This document shows, piece by piece, positions 61,570 through 64,000 of a stretch of DNA of 64,000 bases. This DNA comes from Caenorhabditis remanei (Eukaryota; Nematoda; Chromadorea; Rhabditida; Rhabditidae): the NCBI RefSeq assembly GCF_010183535.1, contig NC_071332.1, positions 1,488,001 through 1,552,000 on the forward strand. Reading direction: 5' to 3'. The notes under the pieces were generated by a model. The model worked only from the letters and a program-made list of their open reading frames with translations, was not told the DNA's origin and ran no database searches. Position numbers and translations under genes: made by a program. Numbering within the stretch: position 1 is the first letter of the stretch; each line of letters starts with the position of its first letter.

Positions 61570-63391
61570 TCAAATCGCTGAAAATAAAGTGTTCATCGTG
61601 ACAGGTGTCGTCTCGTATTGTTTCTCCTTGCCCAGACACCAAAACATTCGATTCAACACATCTGAAACAAAACATTTTCTATCAAAACCAACTTTTTCAA
61701 AAACATACTTCTCATGGCAATTTTATATTCAGATATCACGTTGAGTACCAGTATACTGTCGATGAATGGGTATACTGTAAGGACTGGCATGATAATTCCG
61801 TTGGTAGAAAAGTTGGTGAATGGTAGGTAGGATAATAGGAATGTAGGGAGGTAGAGGATAAGGAGGGGGGACAGGATCTGAAAAATTCAAAATTTTGAAG
61901 AAAAAACAGAGATTTTTGAAGAAAAAACAGAGATTTTTGAAGAAAAAAGCAGATTTTTGATGGCCGAGTTTTACAAAAGTTCGGCCATTCCTTACCTGAA
62001 CCAACAAAGACTTCAAAAACAATGAGTGCTGCTTATGGTGTCTCGATGACTGGAAATTTGACCTCCTATAAACGTGAATAGCCATTTTGACACCACAGAA
62101 CATCATAATCAATAATTTTATCACCAGAATGATACTGAATACAACCAGATAAATAAGACCAGCCAGGTTGTAACCAGCCACGTCCCGGTTTTTGACCTCC
62201 TGATTTAAAAATTAATTTTTGACTTTCCTACTGTACCATCCATCTAAAAACTCACCAGCTTAATACACTGCCCGATATCCATATCATGGCTCTTTTCCAG
62301 CTCATATTTCAGCAAAATTTTGTCGGATGAGTCACAAGAAATAGTGTTATAAGTGAAGACCGCCCAGAGAAATCCACCAAAAATCACGCCGAGAATCCAG
62401 TAGGCAAATCGGCGAGCCTCGAATATGAGCACGCTGGAGCTACTGAAATAGAAAATTGGTAGTAGGCAACCGCGCTCCACCAGACTGGTTTAAGCGCGGA
62501 ACTCAAAATGTTGGATCCAAGAAATTTTCCATGGGAAGTTTCGTAGAAAATGGGCGGAGTCTGTTTTGCAACATCACCGCGTTTTTTTTTTCAGGCAATG
62601 AAATTTTGTTATAGTTATTTCACAAATAAGTAGCGGCACTCTCTTTTCAGAAAAAATTGTGCGGTGATGTTGCAAAGCAGACTCCGCCCATTTACCACAG
62701 AACATATTTCTACGAAAAATTTCCTCCACGGACTCCGTAGGGCCTCAAATAAAGGTGAGTCATTTGCATTCGCGCTCCACTGGACTGAGCGCAAAGAAAT
62801 TTGCTGCGTATCAAAAGTCCTTGACGACGCAGCGAATTCTATTCAACACAATTTGAATTCCCCGCCGAGTCTAGTGGAGCGCGATTGCTTTTACCACCGG
62901 TTCGTGAGTTAGGCCACGTTCTTGTGTCCCATTTGTGATAACCTACATCGACCAGTATCTATACAAAAATTGAATCGAGATAAGACTCAACATTGAGCAA
63001 TGAAACCCGGTGAATAGTGCTGAAAATTGGGATATTTTGAAATATTTTTCTCCTATAAACTAACACAACATTAGTGTAGACAACGAGTAAGATTCTAAAA
63101 TCGAGAATCCGCTTGAGAAAATCACGACGGAATAACTATTAAGGTATAGTATCTGAAATTCTGACTGTGATATATGTAATAATTTCTTTGATGGCTCACC
63201 GGTTTAATGAGAAACTCCAAACTGGAAAAAAGTACACCGAACACTGCAAAGGTGACAATAAAATTGCGATAAGTGCCGAATAAATTTGGCGCGTGGAATA
63301 TTGTTAGGTAGATCAGAGTGTAGTTGATGACGAAGGTCAGTGTCAAAACAACACCGCTTAGCTTGTGAAAAATGTTCAATAAAGTTGACAT
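61570..63391 (-). CDS. Str/Srj-like chemoreceptor (7TM GPCR)
   Basis: Exons 63200-63391, 63065-63152, 62947-63019, 62256-62442, 61996-62199, 61709-61877 and 61570-61661 (transcript order) give 334 residues. It has GTYRNFIVTFAVFGVLFSSL (TM2 region), a TM3 end SLISIQFLYRYWS, the FAYWILGVIFGGFLWAVFTY helix, and KSLLVQILSPLLILYLPTFL (TM6). The FLYRYW motif and the layout match the Str superfamily, but the sequence is well diverged from the three Str genes beside it, and TM7 (VYPFIDSILVLNVI) is Srj/Srd-like. The phase-1 donor GTTAGT of exon 2 and the terminal exon 7 were chosen by phase; the alternative read-through of exon 6 would end after 13 more codons. Confidence 0.75.
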
Positions 63392-64000
63392 GCTTTAAAA
63401 TTTTTATGTGTGCAGGTGGTGCTCGTGAAGATAAAGCGAAAAAAATATATAAGAGAGAGAGAGACGGCGCAGAGAAAATGGGGGAAGGGGAAATCGAATA
63501 TTTTTTTCGTTTTTGCTGTGTGCATAATTAGAGTATGAGGGGGAGAGGGGGGGATAAGACTTAAGGGAGTTGAGATTAATTGAGGGGTGTGCATATTTAC
63601 TTTGGAAATGTTGGGTGAGTCAGGGAGAAGTTAGGGGATCAAAAAACTTTTAAGCTGGGATTAAAATTAGAAATGTCAGGTTTAAAGAATTTATGGATGA
63701 CTGCTGAAATTCGAGAAATGTCACAAACCTTGAGCAACCGGAACTGATATGAAGATGACGTTTGAAACGTGAGAGACGCAGATAATGGGATTTCGGTAGA
63801 GCGCACTTGTGAACAGAGTACTACTGTTATATTCATTAAATATACACTTTTTTCGTTACTAGTACGGTATCCCCTTGGAAAAAACATTTTAAGGAATGAA
63901 AATTTTAAGGGACTTTAAGAAATTTAAAGAAATTTAAAGGAAACTTCAATTTTTAAGGAATTTCACGAAAATAACCAAAAATCTTGTCAAACAATTCCTA
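63392..64000. other. Region 5' of the Str/Srj-like receptor
   Basis: No exon. On the minus strand TATATTTTTTTCGC about 60 bases upstream of the ATG is a possible TATA-like element. A GAGAGAGAGAGAC run lies at 63453-63465, and GAGAGACGCAGATAATGG plus GTAGAGCGCAC at 63770-63805 are lone pieces of repeat families seen elsewhere. Confidence 0.45.

Overview
The window is nuclear DNA of a nematode, almost certainly Caenorhabditis. It is AT-rich, with multi-exon genes, GT..AG introns and the TTTTCAG acceptor consensus. Splice acceptors sit a few bases upstream of some start codons, as expected for spliced-leader trans-splicing. Nematode-specific chemoreceptor families (Srsx, Str-superfamily) and a very high density of foldback repeats point to a chromosome-arm environment. 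I could not run searches, so the species is not named. All exon models were built by hand from reading frame, phase and splice consensus.

Layout. 1-12.4 kb (+): two tandem PGAP1-like (GPI inositol-deacylase family) genes of 738 and 747 codons with five matching exons; both lack the catalytic serine and histidine of the family. 14.4-20.2 kb (+): a seven-exon secreted protein with two MAM domains. 21.3 kb (+): a one-exon, 62-residue secreted cysteine-containing peptide. 21.6-23.9 and 26.3-29.4 kb (-): two Srsx-type receptors; intron 2 of the second holds a short LTR element nested in a foldback repeat. 29.9-35.4 kb (-): a Cys-loop channel of the GABA/glycine type with a cation-channel-like pore entrance. 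35.8-39.0 kb (-): a Str-superfamily (Sri/Srh-like) receptor. 41.3-45.5 kb (-): a battenin (CLN3) homologue. 46.6-50.5 kb: a large inverted duplication whose arms each carry a small type I membrane protein gene, facing tail to tail. 51.1-61.4 kb (+): three Str-type receptors, followed by a convergent Str/Srj-like receptor at 61.6-63.4 kb (-).

The rest is mostly repeats. The main foldback family has a conserved centre (GAGACGCAGAGAA opposite its complement), and about 17 copies lie between 16.9 and 45.4 kb, many inside introns. Other components are several further palindromic families, minisatellites, tRNA-like SINE candidates, and clusters of short GC-rich inverted motifs among the Str genes.

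The genes are not an operon or pathway. They are a typical arm mixture of duplicated receptor genes and family outliers. The most notable points are the two catalytically depleted PGAP1 paralogues, the altered selectivity-filter sequence of the Cys-loop channel, the nested LTR element with a readable empty site, the inverted gene duplication, and patchy similarity between two Str paralogues next to an exact intron presence/absence difference.
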